Below are positions 1 to 8,509 of a DNA stretch of 64,000 nucleotides, one piece after another. Every line of letters starts with the position of its first letter. Position 1 is the stretch's first letter. A program made the translations under genes and the position numbers. The stretch spans positions 1-64,000 of the forward strand of contig UQRR01000001.1 of NCBI GenBank assembly GCA_900543455.1. Reading direction: 5' to 3'. The notes below the pieces were generated by a model that was given only the letters and a program-made list of their open reading frames with translations, did not search any database and had not been told where the DNA came from. The stretch comes from an uncultured Dialister sp. Lineage in GTDB: Bacteria > Bacillota > Negativicutes > Veillonellales > Dialisteraceae.

Positions 1-263
1 AAGTTTGAAAGCAGAAAGAACAATCTATCCTTTATGTGAATCCTCATAGGTTAAGCGGGTTCTGAAGGTTCAAAAGGTTCACAGGGTTCCCATCTTTTGT
101 GAATACCATATTCAAAACTCCGCGGCGCTTCCAGATGATTATGCGCCGCACCACCACTCCTCACTCCTAACTCCTCACTCCTAACTGGCGAGTAGAGCTT
201 TCACACGCAATTAAAGGGCGGCACGCCCCACGGGCCACCCCTGAACCCTGAACCCGTCAAACC
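1..263. repeat. Repeat-rich intergenic region downstream of tatD
   Basis: No gene seen. The stretch holds copies of the dispersed short repeats found throughout the window: a GCGGCGC hairpin element at about 120-153 (GCGGCGC ... GCGCCGC), tandem heptamers of the ACTCCTA/ACTCCTC type at about 157-190, and CCTGAAC heptamers at about 240-256. I see no clear terminator for tatD here. Confidence 0.6.
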
Positions 264-1040
264 TTACTCCTCTATCCCATACACTTCCATCGCATTCTTC
301 TTTGTCTGCTTCGCGATCTCTTCCAGCGATACGCCTTTCAGGCGGGCGAGTTCTTCCGCCACGAAGCGGACGTTGGACGGATCGTTTCGCTTCCCGCGGA
401 AGGGCGGCGGGGTGAGATATGGACTGTCCGTTTCTATGAGGAGACGGTCCATCGGGATCTCTTTGGCGACTTCTTTGAGCTTCAGGCTCTTTGGAAAAAC
501 GACGGGTCCCGCAAAGGAGATGTAGAAGCCGAGCTTCATGAGCTCCTTCGCTGTCTCCAGACTGCCGGAAAAGCAGTGGAGGATGCCGCGCAGATTTCCT
601 CCCTGATGTGCTTTTAGGATGGAGAGCGTATCTCCGTGGGCGTCCCGGTCATGGATGAGGATGGGAAGATCGAGCTCTTTGGCAAGCTCGATCTGGCGGG
701 CGAACCAGTATTTCTGTGTTTCCTTATCCGTATAGAGATAGTAGTAGTCCAGCCCGATCTCTCCTACTGCTTTCACCTTGTCATGCATCTTGGCAAGCAT
801 CCTAATAGCTGCGAGTGCCTGCTCCGTCGCATCCTTTGTCACCTGCGGATGGATACCGACTGCTGCATACAGAGAAGGGTGGCTCTCTGCGAGAGCCACC
901 GCTTTTTCACTGGTCGCAAAGTCTTCGGAAGGAATGACCACGTAGTCCAGCGTCTCGAATATGTGATGGATGACCTCTTCCCGGTCACAGTCAAAGGCTT
1001 TGTCGTACAGGTGTGCGTGGGTATCGAAGAGCCCCATCAT
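264..1040 (-). CDS. tatD: TatD family metal-dependent hydrolase (DNase)
   Basis: TatD proteins are TIM-barrel, divalent-metal hydrolases of the amidohydrolase superfamily with 3'-5' DNA exonuclease activity in characterised members; they are cytosolic. The 258 residues show DTHAHL near the N terminus, VGEIGLDYY, LPILIHDRDA, ILHCFSG and IETDSPYLTPPP, which carry the expected metal ligands. Length is normal for the family. The start overlaps the metG stop codon by four bases (ATGA), so the two genes are translationally coupled; a second Met immediately follows and either could be used. The metG-tatD order is the one seen in Bacillus subtilis. Confidence 0.95.
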   Translation of the reverse strand: MMGLFDTHAHLYDKAFDCDREEVIHHIFETLDYVVIPSEDFATSEKAVALAESHPSLYAAVGIHPQVTKDATEQALAAIRMLAKMHDKVKAVGEIGLDYYYLYTDKETQKYWFARQIELAKELDLPILIHDRDAHGDTLSILKAHQGGNLRGILHCFSGSLETAKELMKLGFYISFAGPVVFPKSLKLKEVAKEIPMDRLLIETDSPYLTPPPFRGKRNDPSNVRFVAEELARLKGVSLEEIAKQTKKNAMEVYGIEE

Positions 1041-2998
1041 TTCACCCGGCTGCCGGCAGGCATATCGACGAAAGGCACCTTGAGGCTGCCGTCTTTCGAC
1101 GCAGCGAGGATCATCCCCTGCGACTCGATCCCCATGAGCTTGGCCGGTTTCAGGTTCGACACAAAGATGACGTGCTTGCCGATGAGTTCTTCCGGCTGAT
1201 AGTATTCGGAGATCCCGCTCACGACGGTGCGCGTCTCCCCATCGCCCAGAGATACGGTCATCTTGATGAGCTTCTTGGATTTTTCGACCTTTTCAGCCGT
1301 CAGGATTTCTGCGACGCGAAGGTCTGTCTTGAAGAAATCATCGATGGAAATCGCTTCTTTCTTTTCTTCTTTCTTTTCTTCTTTCTTAGCTTCCTTCTTC
1401 GCCTGTTTCTTCTCTGCCTTCTTGGGCGCGGGTGCTTCTTCCTCTTTTTCGATTTCAATGCGCGGGAAGAGCTGCGGGCCCTTATTGATATGGGTGCCGT
1501 CAGCAATACCGCCCCAGACGAGGTCTTTGTAGTCCGCATCCTTGAAATCGGTGAGCCCCAGCTGGTTCCAGATCTTTTCGGACGCGATCGGGATGACCGG
1601 CTCTGCCATCAGAGAGACGAAACGCATGCCTTCACAAAGATGATAGAGGACCGCATCGAGAAGAGGTGCCTTGGCCTCATCCTTAGCCAGTGCCCATGGC
1701 ATCGTCACATCGACATATTTATTGAGCGCGCGGACGAAGGTCCATACCGCTTTCAGTGCATCATTGATCTTCCAGCCATTCATTCCCGCGCGGAATGCAG
1801 CAAGCGTCTCGGCTGCCTTGTCTTCGATTTCCTTCGAAGCGGCCGCCACTGTCTCATCAGAGGACGCATCGCCCTTGGTCAGGACGCCCTTTCTGTATTT
1901 TTCCACCATGGAAAGGGAACGGTACAGGAGATTCCCGAGGTCATTCGACAGGTCGGAATTGATGCGGCCGATCAGACGATCGCGGCTGAAATTGCCGTCC
2001 TGCCCGAGCTGGATATCATTCAGGAGATAGTAACGGATCGCATCAGAGCCAAATTCCTGCAGGAGCGGGATCGGATCGACGACATTGCCCTTGGACTTGG
2101 ACATCTTCTCTCCGTCTACGATGAGCCAGCCATGGCCGTACACCATCTTTGGCAGCTCGATACCAAGGCTCATCAGCATGATCGGCCAGATGATGGTATG
2201 GAAACGGACGATTTCCTTGCCCACCAGATGCACGTCTGCCGGCCAGAACTTCTTGAATTTTTCCGGATCATCGACGATGCCTGCCGCGGTCAGGTAGTTG
2301 ACCAGCGCATCAAACCAGACGTATACGACATGCTTCGGATCAAACGGTACTTTGATGCCCCAGGAGAAGCTCGTGCGGGAGACGCAGAGGTCTTCGAGAC
2401 CGCTCTTGACGAACTGGATCATTTCATTGCGGCGGGATTCCGGCTGAATGAAGCCCGGGTTCTCTTCCACATATTTCATCCAGCGATCCGCATACTTGGA
2501 CATTTTGAAGAAATACGCTTCTTCGCTGACTCTCTGCAGCGGACGGCCGCAGTCCGGACAGATGTGATTCTCATCCAGCTTATTTTCCGGCCAGAAGGAT
2601 TCGCATGGCACGCAGTACCAGCCTTCATACTTGCCCTTGTAAATATCACCCTTGTCATAGGAGCGCTGGAAAAGCATCTGCACGACCTTTTCATGGCGTT
2701 TCTGTGTGGTGCGGATGAAGTCATCATTGGAAATGTTGAGCTCCTTCCACAGCTGCTGGAACATGCCTACGATCTTATCCGTGTATTCGATCGGCGTGAC
2801 ACCGGCTTCCTCAGCCTTCTGCTCGATCTTCTGCCCGTGCTCATCCGATCCGGTCAGGAAAAAAACATCATAGCCGTCAAGACGCTTGAAACGAGCCATG
2901 CTGTCGGCGATGGATGTGCAGTATGTATGCCCGATGTGCAGCTTCGCGCTGGGGTAGTAAATCGGCGTGGTGATATAGTATTTCGGTTTGTCGTTCAT
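1037..2998 (-). CDS. metG: Methionyl-tRNA synthetase
   Basis: Charges tRNA-Met with methionine in the cytosol (class I aminoacyl-tRNA synthetase). In 653 residues: HIGH at 22-25, a CxxC...CxxC zinc knuckle at about 127-147 (WYCVPC, HICPDC), KMSKSKGN near residue 300, the anticodon-binding helical domain, a lysine/alanine/glutamate-rich linker at about 515-545, and a C-terminal EMAPII-like tRNA-binding domain starting near KTDLRVAEIL. The start is supported by a GGAGG ribosome site about 8 bases upstream. No T-box leader is visible. The lysine-rich linker produces several spurious ORFs on other frames. Confidence 0.97.
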   Translation of the reverse strand: MNDKPKYYITTPIYYPSAKLHIGHTYCTSIADSMARFKRLDGYDVFFLTGSDEHGQKIEQKAEEAGVTPIEYTDKIVGMFQQLWKELNISNDDFIRTTQKRHEKVVQMLFQRSYDKGDIYKGKYEGWYCVPCESFWPENKLDENHICPDCGRPLQRVSEEAYFFKMSKYADRWMKYVEENPGFIQPESRRNEMIQFVKSGLEDLCVSRTSFSWGIKVPFDPKHVVYVWFDALVNYLTAAGIVDDPEKFKKFWPADVHLVGKEIVRFHTIIWPIMLMSLGIELPKMVYGHGWLIVDGEKMSKSKGNVVDPIPLLQEFGSDAIRYYLLNDIQLGQDGNFSRDRLIGRINSDLSNDLGNLLYRSLSMVEKYRKGVLTKGDASSDETVAAASKEIEDKAAETLAAFRAGMNGWKINDALKAVWTFVRALNKYVDVTMPWALAKDEAKAPLLDAVLYHLCEGMRFVSLMAEPVIPIASEKIWNQLGLTDFKDADYKDLVWGGIADGTHINKGPQLFPRIEIEKEEEAPAPKKAEKKQAKKEAKKEEKKEEKKEAISIDDFFKTDLRVAEILTAEKVEKSKKLIKMTVSLGDGETRTVVSGISEYYQPEELIGKHVIFVSNLKPAKLMGIESQGMILAASKDGSLKVPFVDMPAGSRVK

Positions 2999-3061
2999 TC
3001 AGATTCCTCCTGCCTGTATTGGTCAAACGAAAGGATTTCGTTTTGTAAGCATATTTAATTT

Positions 3062-3090
3062 ATTATACCGCTTATATAGAGAAATGGAAA
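3062..3090 (-). promoter_or_regulatory. Putative promoter of metG-tatD
   Basis: On the minus strand a consensus TATAAT (3067-3062) lies 17 bases from a weak TTTCCA (3090-3085). A short hairpin (ACGAAA-tcc-TTTCGT) sits in the leader near 3025-3040. Confidence 0.45.
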
Positions 3091-3104
3091 GAAAATAAAA
3101 GTGT

Positions 3105-3310
3105 AGGGTTCAGGGTTCAGGGTTGTGGTGGCAACTTCGCTGCAATATATATGGGGCGATGCCCGAAAGTGGTATTCAAGTCACCAGTCACTAGTCACTT
3201 GAGACTCCTAATCCCTAATCCCTAGCCACCAGCTACTAGTCACTAGTCACTAGTCACCAGTCACCAGTAACCAGTAACCAGTCACCAGTAACCAGTCACT
3301 AGTCCCCATT
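3105..3310. repeat. Heptanucleotide tandem repeat cluster (GTTCAGG and GTCACTA types)
   Basis: From left to right: GGTTCAGGGTTCAGGG, a GGGGCGATGCCCGAAAGTGG element, then about 17 imperfect 7-mers of the CACTAGT/CACCAGT/AACCAGT type. The last repeat unit supplies the TAG stop codon of rsmI, so the cluster abuts the coding end exactly. Confidence 0.75.
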
Positions 3311-4144
3311 TTTGAGCAAGTACTGATATACTTCTCTCCGGCCCATATGGAACTTCGCCGCGATCTTTCTCGCCGCTTCTTTCTGCGGAAGTGTCTTTGC
3401 CAGCTCCAGAGCTTCTTCCTGCCAGGAAACCTCTTCCTCTTCTTCTCCCGCCATCTCTTCATCCCAGCCTTCGACGAGGATGACGTATTCCCCTCTGGGG
3501 TCATTTTCATCCAGCTCGGCGCGGAGCTCCTTCAGCGTCCCCCGCCGGAAGGTTTCGAATTTCTTCGTAAGCTCTCTCGCCGTCACGGCCTTTCTGTCTC
3601 CGAGGTACTTGATGAGCGTATCCAGCGTTTCCTTCAAACGATGCGGCGCTTCATAGAAAATAAGCGTCACAGGCACGCGGCTCATATCCATCAGGAGCTT
3701 CTTCTGCTTCGCGGTGATTTTCGGCAGGAATCCGATGAAAGCAAACTGTCTGGCATCAAGGCCCGATGCCACAAGCGCTGTCAGTGCAGCATTCGGCCCC
3801 GGGAGCGGCACGATGGGGAGATTTTCCGCAAGTGCCAGACGCACCAGATCTGCCCCGGGGTCAGAAATGACCGGCATCCCTGCATCGCTCACCTGCGCGA
3901 CCGACTGCCCCTCAAGCAGTTTTTCGATGAGCTTCGGTCCTGCTTCTTTTTTATTATGTTCATGGTAGGATACGACATGACCCGTAATGCCCAGATGATC
4001 CAGCAGGATCCGGGTATGACGGGTATCCTCCGCCGCGATGATGTCCGCCTGTTTCAGGACCTCCACCGCTCTTTCGGTGATATCCTCCAGATTTCCGATC
4101 GGTGTCGGCACCAGGTACAGGGTGCCGGGATTGATTTCACTCAT
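3299..4144 (-). CDS. rsmI: 16S rRNA (cytidine(1402)-2'-O)-methyltransferase
   Basis: RsmI 2'-O-methylates C1402 in the decoding centre of 16S rRNA using SAM. The 281-residue product starts MSEINPGTLYLVPTPIGNLED and carries AAEDTRHTRILLDHLGI, SYHEHN and QVSDAGMPVISDPG, all typical of the tetrapyrrole-methylase-fold RsmI family. I chose the ATG at 4144 because AAAGGAGCC lies just upstream; the longer frame to 4189 is translated repeat DNA (MNLEPPPIS...). The stop codon lies inside a CTAGTCAC repeat unit, suggesting the natural C terminus may have been trimmed or replaced. It sits between trmN6 and metG as in B. subtilis. Confidence 0.93.
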   Translation of the reverse strand: MSEINPGTLYLVPTPIGNLEDITERAVEVLKQADIIAAEDTRHTRILLDHLGITGHVVSYHEHNKKEAGPKLIEKLLEGQSVAQVSDAGMPVISDPGADLVRLALAENLPIVPLPGPNAALTALVASGLDARQFAFIGFLPKITAKQKKLLMDMSRVPVTLIFYEAPHRLKETLDTLIKYLGDRKAVTARELTKKFETFRRGTLKELRAELDENDPRGEYVILVEGWDEEMAGEEEEEVSWQEEALELAKTLPQKEAARKIAAKFHMGRREVYQYLLKNGD

Positions 4145-4154
4145 GGAATGGCTC

Positions 4155-4371
4155 CTTTCAGTAGAAATGGGGGGAGGTTCAAGGTTCAAGGTTCAGGGTT
4201 CAGGGTTAACCCGTGGGGCGGCTCGCCCACTGATTCTGGATGAAAGCTTTGCACGAATTAAAAATGTGAAATTAGAAATTGTAGTGGCGGCTCCGCCGCA
4301 AATATAATATATTTTGCAGCGAAGCTGCCACCACAACCTTGAACCCATCAACCTGAACCCTGAACCCTCAT
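4155..4371. repeat. Intergenic repeats between rsmI and trmN6
   Basis: GGTTCAAGGTTCAGGG heptamers at about 4173-4207, a GGCGGCTCCGCCGC element near 4286 paired with GCAGCGAAGCTGC near 4317, and CCTGAAC heptamers at 4350-4370 up to the trmN6 stop. No gene is present. Confidence 0.6.
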
Positions 4372-5109
4372 TCATTTCCCATATATTTCCAGCACTTCTT
4401 CCGTATACGATCCGTCTCGGTTATGCAGGAGGAGCGGCGGCTCTACGATGAGCTCCGGATTTCCCCCATACTTCCACTCGATGAGGACACGCACTGCGGT
4501 ATGGCCTTTCCGGGCATAGATGAAACGCATGCGCTTCGGCTCCATGCGGTACATCCGTCCGATGGCTATGAGATCGGCTGTGCGGTCAGCGCGGTGGACC
4601 ATCGCGAGACGGCCGCCGTATTTCAAAAGGTACTGCGCCGTCTTGAAGACGTCTGTGAGCGATGCATTCACCTCATAGCTCGCACTGGCGACACCTTCCA
4701 GCACACTCATCTTGCCCGTCCCCATTTCGCGATACGGGGGATTTGCGAGCACCAACGAAAAAGAGCCGGAAGGAAACCTTTCATTCACCTTCCGGTAATC
4801 GCACTCGACCACATGGATCCGGTCCTCTTTTCCATTTCCCGCTATGTTGCGGCGCGCGAGATCCGCCATGACGGGATTCACCTCAAAGGCGGTGATATCC
4901 CTTCCCCCCAGCGCCGAAACGAGGAGAGAGATGACGCCTGTCCCCGTCCCGAGGTCTGCGATCCGATCCTTCGCCTTCGGCTTCACATAGTGTGCGAGCA
5001 GTACGGAGTCCACCGAGAAGCAGAACTGATCCGGCCGCTGGATGAGACGCATACCATCCCGCACCAGATCATCGAGCCGCTCACCATCTTTCAGCGTCCA
5101 CTCAGTCAT
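4372..5109 (-). CDS. trmN6: tRNA1(Val) (adenine(37)-N6)-methyltransferase family protein
   Basis: A class I SAM-dependent methyltransferase of the YfiC/TrmN6 (B. subtilis YabB) family, predicted to make N6-methyladenosine in tRNA. The 245 residues show DSVLLAHYVKPK, the SAM-binding IADLGTGTGVISLL, and the N6-adenine catalytic motif LANPPYREMGTGKMS. The start overlaps the ricT stop region (5102-5109), so translation is probably coupled. Gene order holB-ricT-trmN6-rsmI is conserved in Firmicutes. The exact tRNA target is inferred from the family only. Confidence 0.9.
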   Translation of the reverse strand: MTEWTLKDGERLDDLVRDGMRLIQRPDQFCFSVDSVLLAHYVKPKAKDRIADLGTGTGVISLLVSALGGRDITAFEVNPVMADLARRNIAGNGKEDRIHVVECDYRKVNERFPSGSFSLVLANPPYREMGTGKMSVLEGVASASYEVNASLTDVFKTAQYLLKYGGRLAMVHRADRTADLIAIGRMYRMEPKRMRFIYARKGHTAVRVLIEWKYGGNPELIVEPPLLLHNRDGSYTEEVLEIYGK

Positions 5110-5941
5110 TTTCCACCTGCTCTACTGCGTCCCAGGAAAGCGTCTTCGTCTTCTGTCCATCGAGCTGCACCTTGACCGTATGCTTCTGTGCATTCACATA
5201 CAGCACCTGTCCCATGCCTTCATCCGTGATGACCTTCATGCCGACGCGGAACTGTTTTCCCTTCTGCTGCATCGCACAGCACTTCTTCCTGCGGCTGTTG
5301 TCCCCCGTGTACTGGTCATTTTCATAGCGCAGGCAGCACATAAGACGCCCGCAGACGCCGGAAATCTTCGTCGGATTCAGCGACAGTCCCTGATTCTTCG
5401 CCATCTTGATCGACACAGGCGCGAAATCACCGAGGAAGGTCGCACAGCACAGCGGCCGTCCGCACGAGCCGATCCCCGAGACCTGCTTCGCCTCATCACG
5501 CACGCCCACCTGACGAAGCTCGATGCGCGTATGGAAGACCGCCGCCAGCTCCTTCACCAGCTCTCTGAAATCGACACGCCCATCCGAGGTGAAGAAGAAA
5601 ACGATCTTATTTCTATCAAACGTATACTCTGCCCGCAAGAGCTTCATCGGCACCTTGAACTTCTCGATTTTCTGAAGGCAGATATCGAAAGCCGATTTCT
5701 CCCTCGCCTTATTCCGCTCCAGCTGCGCCATATCCTTGATCGTCGCCCTGCGGATGACCGGCTTCATCGGATTCTCCTCATCCTTCTCCGCCTCAGCCGG
5801 CATCGTCACCACATAGCCATACTCCAGCCCGCGCGACGTCTCCACGATGACCCCATCATCCAAGTGAAGTTCCAGACCATTGCCATCGAAATAATATATT
5901 TTTCCTGCCGGCTTGAACCGGACACCTACGATCTGCTCCAT
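5102..5941 (-). CDS. ricT: PSP1 domain protein RicT (YaaT-like)
   Basis: RicT (YaaT) in B. subtilis is part of the Y-complex with RicA and RicF that aids RNase Y mRNA maturation. The 279-residue product starts MEQIVGVRFKPAGKIYYF and carries the PSP1 core with its cysteine-rich C-terminal part (GIGSCGRPLCCATFLGDF, ISGVCGRLMCCLRYEND, KKCCAMQQKG), compatible with iron-sulfur or zinc binding. I use the ATG at 5941, preceded by AGAAAGGCAG and overlapping the holB end by 16 bases; a longer frame to 5992 lacks a good ribosome site. RicA and RicF are not in the window. Confidence 0.9.
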   Translation of the reverse strand: MEQIVGVRFKPAGKIYYFDGNGLELHLDDGVIVETSRGLEYGYVVTMPAEAEKDEENPMKPVIRRATIKDMAQLERNKAREKSAFDICLQKIEKFKVPMKLLRAEYTFDRNKIVFFFTSDGRVDFRELVKELAAVFHTRIELRQVGVRDEAKQVSGIGSCGRPLCCATFLGDFAPVSIKMAKNQGLSLNPTKISGVCGRLMCCLRYENDQYTGDNSRRKKCCAMQQKGKQFRVGMKVITDEGMGQVLYVNAQKHTVKVQLDGQKTKTLSWDAVEQVEND

Positions 5942-6960
5942 TTCTGGCTGCCTTTCTGTATATGTTCCAAACTGATGAGAATATAATCCCATACATTTTT
6001 ACTATTGATATAGCGGGAAACCGCCGTTTCTGCCGTCTGCAGCACGCTCATCGCTTCCTCGCCCCGGCCGCGGTCCCAGAAAGAAGCGAGAGAAGCCTCG
6101 CGTCCCGCGACCGCTCCGCAGCGGGAAAGAGAAGCATCCCCCGTCTCTGCGATCACCATGATATCGCGCCCCACCAGGCGGATCCAGCGAAGCCGCCGCA
6201 GGAAATCCTTCCTCTCCCCCAGCTCCCTGGCGGAGAGCGTCGCAAAAGGCATCGTATCATGCGTCAGGATATTCCAGAAATCCATCGCCGACTGCGGCTC
6301 TGCCTCTCCCTTTTCATCACAGACCTCCAGCGTGATCCCCGGATTTCCTTCCGAAAGCTGGAAGAGCACCTTCGCATCCATTCCCTTCGGGAAATGATAC
6401 TTCTTCGGATCCGACGCCATGAGCGAGAGATAGTCACCCTCCGACAGAGGCAGGAAGGCAAACCGCTCACCACGGGAAATGATGGTCGGAAGCAGCGCAT
6501 GAAGATCATGCGTGATGAGGATGAAATGAACATTTCCCTCCGGCTCCTCTAAGGTCTTCAGGAGCGAATTTGCCACCGGATCCATCATCGTCTGCGCTTC
6601 ATCGATGATGCACACATGCACCGTCTCATCGAATGTTGCCATCGCGTCCAGAAACAGGCGGAACTGCTCGATCTTGAGCTCCATCCCCATCGGACGAAGA
6701 TACCAGACCTGATGATCCGCAAAGGTCACGACCGGCTCCTTGCCGGAAGACTCCCGCTGCCAGAGACGGATCTCCTCCCAGAGCTTTCCCGACTTCCCCG
6801 TCAGCTCGCCCGCAAGGTCAAAAGCAGCCGTCGTCTTTCCGAGGCCCTCATCGCCATACAGGATCAGCGTATGCGGCAGCCGCCTCTCCTCGAGAAGCCG
6901 CTTCCACTCCTTCTTCACTTTTCCCTGTCCATAGACATGAGGTAGGAAATCCGTCATCAC
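5926..6960 (-). CDS. holB: DNA polymerase III subunit delta' (clamp loader)
   Basis: Clamp-loader AAA+ subunit. The 344 residues show Walker-A-like GDEGLGKTT near 36-44, CIIDEAQTM, and NSLLKTLEEPEGNVHFILITHD, the usual delta'/gamma signature. Two unusual points are visible: the four zinc-binding cysteines common in DnaX and HolB proteins are absent between residues 45 and 90, and the SRC motif reads SRGERF. This could mean a divergent delta' subunit. Begins a three-gene operon with ricT and trmN6, with overlapping ends, downstream of a good promoter at 6997-7025. Confidence 0.9.
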   Translation of the reverse strand: MMTDFLPHVYGQGKVKKEWKRLLEERRLPHTLILYGDEGLGKTTAAFDLAGELTGKSGKLWEEIRLWQRESSGKEPVVTFADHQVWYLRPMGMELKIEQFRLFLDAMATFDETVHVCIIDEAQTMMDPVANSLLKTLEEPEGNVHFILITHDLHALLPTIISRGERFAFLPLSEGDYLSLMASDPKKYHFPKGMDAKVLFQLSEGNPGITLEVCDEKGEAEPQSAMDFWNILTHDTMPFATLSARELGERKDFLRRLRWIRLVGRDIMVIAETGDASLSRCGAVAGREASLASFWDRGRGEEAMSVLQTAETAVSRYINSKNVWDYILISLEHIQKGSQKWSRS

Positions 6961-6996
6961 GCGCTCCTTGTAAACTATCCTAAAAACTTACATTCT

Positions 6997-7025
6997 ATTG
7001 TATCATGCTATCATCGATGGTGCAA
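6997..7025 (-). promoter_or_regulatory. Sigma-A-type promoter of holB-ricT-trmN6
   Basis: On the minus strand TTGCAC (7025-7020), a 17-base spacer and TACAAT (7002-6997) lie about 35 bases upstream of the holB start. GGAG precedes the ATG. Confidence 0.6.
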
Positions 7026-7248
7026 AAAATTCGTGCACGTGGCATCTTAGGAACCTCAAGTGACTGATGACTTGAATACCACTTCGGGCATCGCCACTAT
7101 TTATACTCTGCGGCGCCCTATCATCCTGCCTCAAGGGATCCGCGCTCCACCTTTCCTGGCTATTCTAAGAGGTTTATGGCGGAACATGGCATGAAAACAC
7201 AAGAGCCAAATCGTACAACAATTGAATCAGTGTTTCCCTAGAGCAAGC
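7026..7248. repeat. Gene-free region with dispersed repeats and a solo MITE end
   Basis: Contains a copy of the ATACCACTTCGGGCATCGCC element at about 7076-7095, a CTGCGGCGCC fragment, and at 7219-7238 CAATTGAATCAGTGTTTCCC, which matches one terminus of the MITE-like family described at 51976-52136. No coding sequence is recognised. Confidence 0.55.
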
Positions 7249-7273
7249 AAAAAAGACAGGATGCTATCCTGTC
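7249..7273 (-). terminator. Rho-independent terminator of the Hsp70/AAA+ operon
   Basis: Read on the minus strand: GACAGGAT-agc-ATCCTGTC followed by TTTTTT. It lies about 120 bases beyond the last gene of the minus-strand operon that begins at 16030. The stretch 7274-7396 between them has no recognised feature. Confidence 0.8.
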
Positions 7274-7396
7274 GAATGAATCAGATCCAATGAACCCTCC
7301 GCGAGGCTGGGAGGCATAGAGGTTTCGAGGGCGGCCTGACCGTAGCCAGGACTTCTACTCACTTAGAGGCGAGCCTTATCTTGTCGTCTAGAGGCT

Positions 7397-7912
7397 CTAT
7401 ACACCAAACACCGAGGATGCGACTTCAGAAGTAACGGCTGACACGGACACAAGAGTTTGGTTATTACCTACAGGCAGGCGCATCATATACACAAATTTAT
7501 CATCAACTAACCACATAACAATAGTATTCTCCTCTGTATAAATTGGTCTTCCATACATCGCAGTAAACTCTCTCTCAAAGTCAGAAGTGAATAACCAATT
7601 CCAGATTAAATCACGTAGGTGTGCACTAAGTCCCACCAAGGCTCCGTTCTGGACGTAGAGTCTATAACAAGCTATATCTGCTTCCGCTGTACCAAACTCA
7701 AACTTTGAATCTTCGCCATCAGATATGTAAGTAATGTAAACGTCACAATCTGCCTCCGGCCAATAATGGGTATACTCTATGTTCCTTGAAGCAGCAATTT
7801 CTTCAATTGGTTCTCCAAAGTAAAAATCACGCATAAAATCAGCCGCCTTTATGGGAAAGGCAGAAAACCAAAACATCAGAAAAATAACAAATCCTAATTT
7901 TACTTTTCTCAT
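7397..7912 (-). CDS. Small secreted hypothetical protein
   Basis: Not recognised. The 171-residue product begins with a clear Sec signal peptide (MRKVKLGF then a hydrophobic run, ending PIKAAD, likely cleaved after KAA or KA), followed by a globular domain beginning MRDFYFGEPIEEIAASRN, a pattern reminiscent of proteins that test for a match of a stored substrate such as DUF-type periplasmic proteins, but no family can be named. ATG at 7912 is preferred over 7933 because AGAAGGATAT precedes it. It is the last gene of the Hsp70/AAA+ operon, 27 bases after the DUF805 gene, and is probably exported to the periplasm. Confidence 0.7.
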   Translation of the reverse strand: MRKVKLGFVIFLMFWFSAFPIKAADFMRDFYFGEPIEEIAASRNIEYTHYWPEADCDVYITYISDGEDSKFEFGTAEADIACYRLYVQNGALVGLSAHLRDLIWNWLFTSDFEREFTAMYGRPIYTEENTIVMWLVDDKFVYMMRLPVGNNQTLVSVSAVTSEVASSVFGV

Positions 7913-7939
7913 ATATCCTTCTTTCCGCGTCATGCACCT

Positions 7940-8455
7940 TTACTGCAATGGATCCGGCCCAAAACGATTTGGTCCTGTCGTTCCTTTGAAGCAAAACGCA
8001 TAAACCACCAGCGCAAAATTGACGAAGGGAATCCAAATCAACAGCCAAAGCCATCCTGTTCTCCCTAAGTCATGAAGTCGCCGTATAAGCAGCAGAATCG
8101 ACGGGATACCAACGATCAAGAAGCAAAAAACTTGCCATCCGAAGCCGCCTGCTGCTGCCGCGCCGGAAATAAGACCCATCAGCTGCAGACAGAAGCCTGC
8201 CACTTGAAGCACGAGCACGCGAAGGATATACGGTTTGCGATTCAGCCATCCTTCCGCTTTGTAAAACATATCTGCAAAGCCATGTTCTTTTTGCTTGGCT
8301 TTACGAAGCTCCGCATTGATATCCATGATATTCGTGGAAAGCAAACCATTCGTCCCCGATTGCGTCGGCGGTTCTTCCTTTGGCAAAGCGCATCCGCAGT
8401 GGCTGCAATAAGAAGACGCTGCATCAACCGGTTGATTGCAATTTGGGCAAAGCAT
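7940..8455 (-). CDS. Zinc-ribbon and DUF805 membrane protein
   Basis: 171 residues. An N-terminal zinc ribbon (MLCPNCNQPVDAA then YCSHCGCALP, two CxxC pairs) is followed by a linker and a DUF805-type integral membrane region (WLNRKPYILRVLVLQV ... LLLIRRLHDLGRTGWLWLL) with about four hydrophobic segments and the family's RLHDLGRTG signature. DUF805 proteins are inner-membrane proteins of unknown function. Gene lies 54 bases after the GH3 lipoprotein gene and is part of the same transcription unit. The zinc ribbon would face the cytosol if the positive-inside rule holds. Confidence 0.85.
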   Translation of the reverse strand: MLCPNCNQPVDAASSYCSHCGCALPKEEPPTQSGTNGLLSTNIMDINAELRKAKQKEHGFADMFYKAEGWLNRKPYILRVLVLQVAGFCLQLMGLISGAAAAGGFGWQVFCFLIVGIPSILLLIRRLHDLGRTGWLWLLIWIPFVNFALVVYAFCFKGTTGPNRFGPDPLQ

Positions 8456-8509
8456 TCTAAAGCATCCTTTCTTTTTCTCTCTACCATTTCACTTCCTGAA
8501 TCCAGCTGT

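Noticed and set aside
1013..3058. 681-codon frame on the plus strand opposite metG
   Set aside because: Shadow of metG; the minus-strand product has all MetRS motifs.
3105..3125. GGGTTCAGGGTTCAGG as a telomere-like sequence
   Set aside because: Short, dispersed in many intergenic regions and mixed with other 7-mers; nothing suggests a linear chromosome end.
3105..3310. Heptamer arrays as a CRISPR array
   Set aside because: Units are 7 bases long and directly adjacent, with no spacers and no cas genes in the window.
7280..7396. CCGTAGCCA shared by 7342 and 16480 as repeats flanking the Hsp70/AAA+ operon (possible island ends)
   Set aside because: Nine to twelve matching bases can arise by chance, and surrounding sequences do not align.
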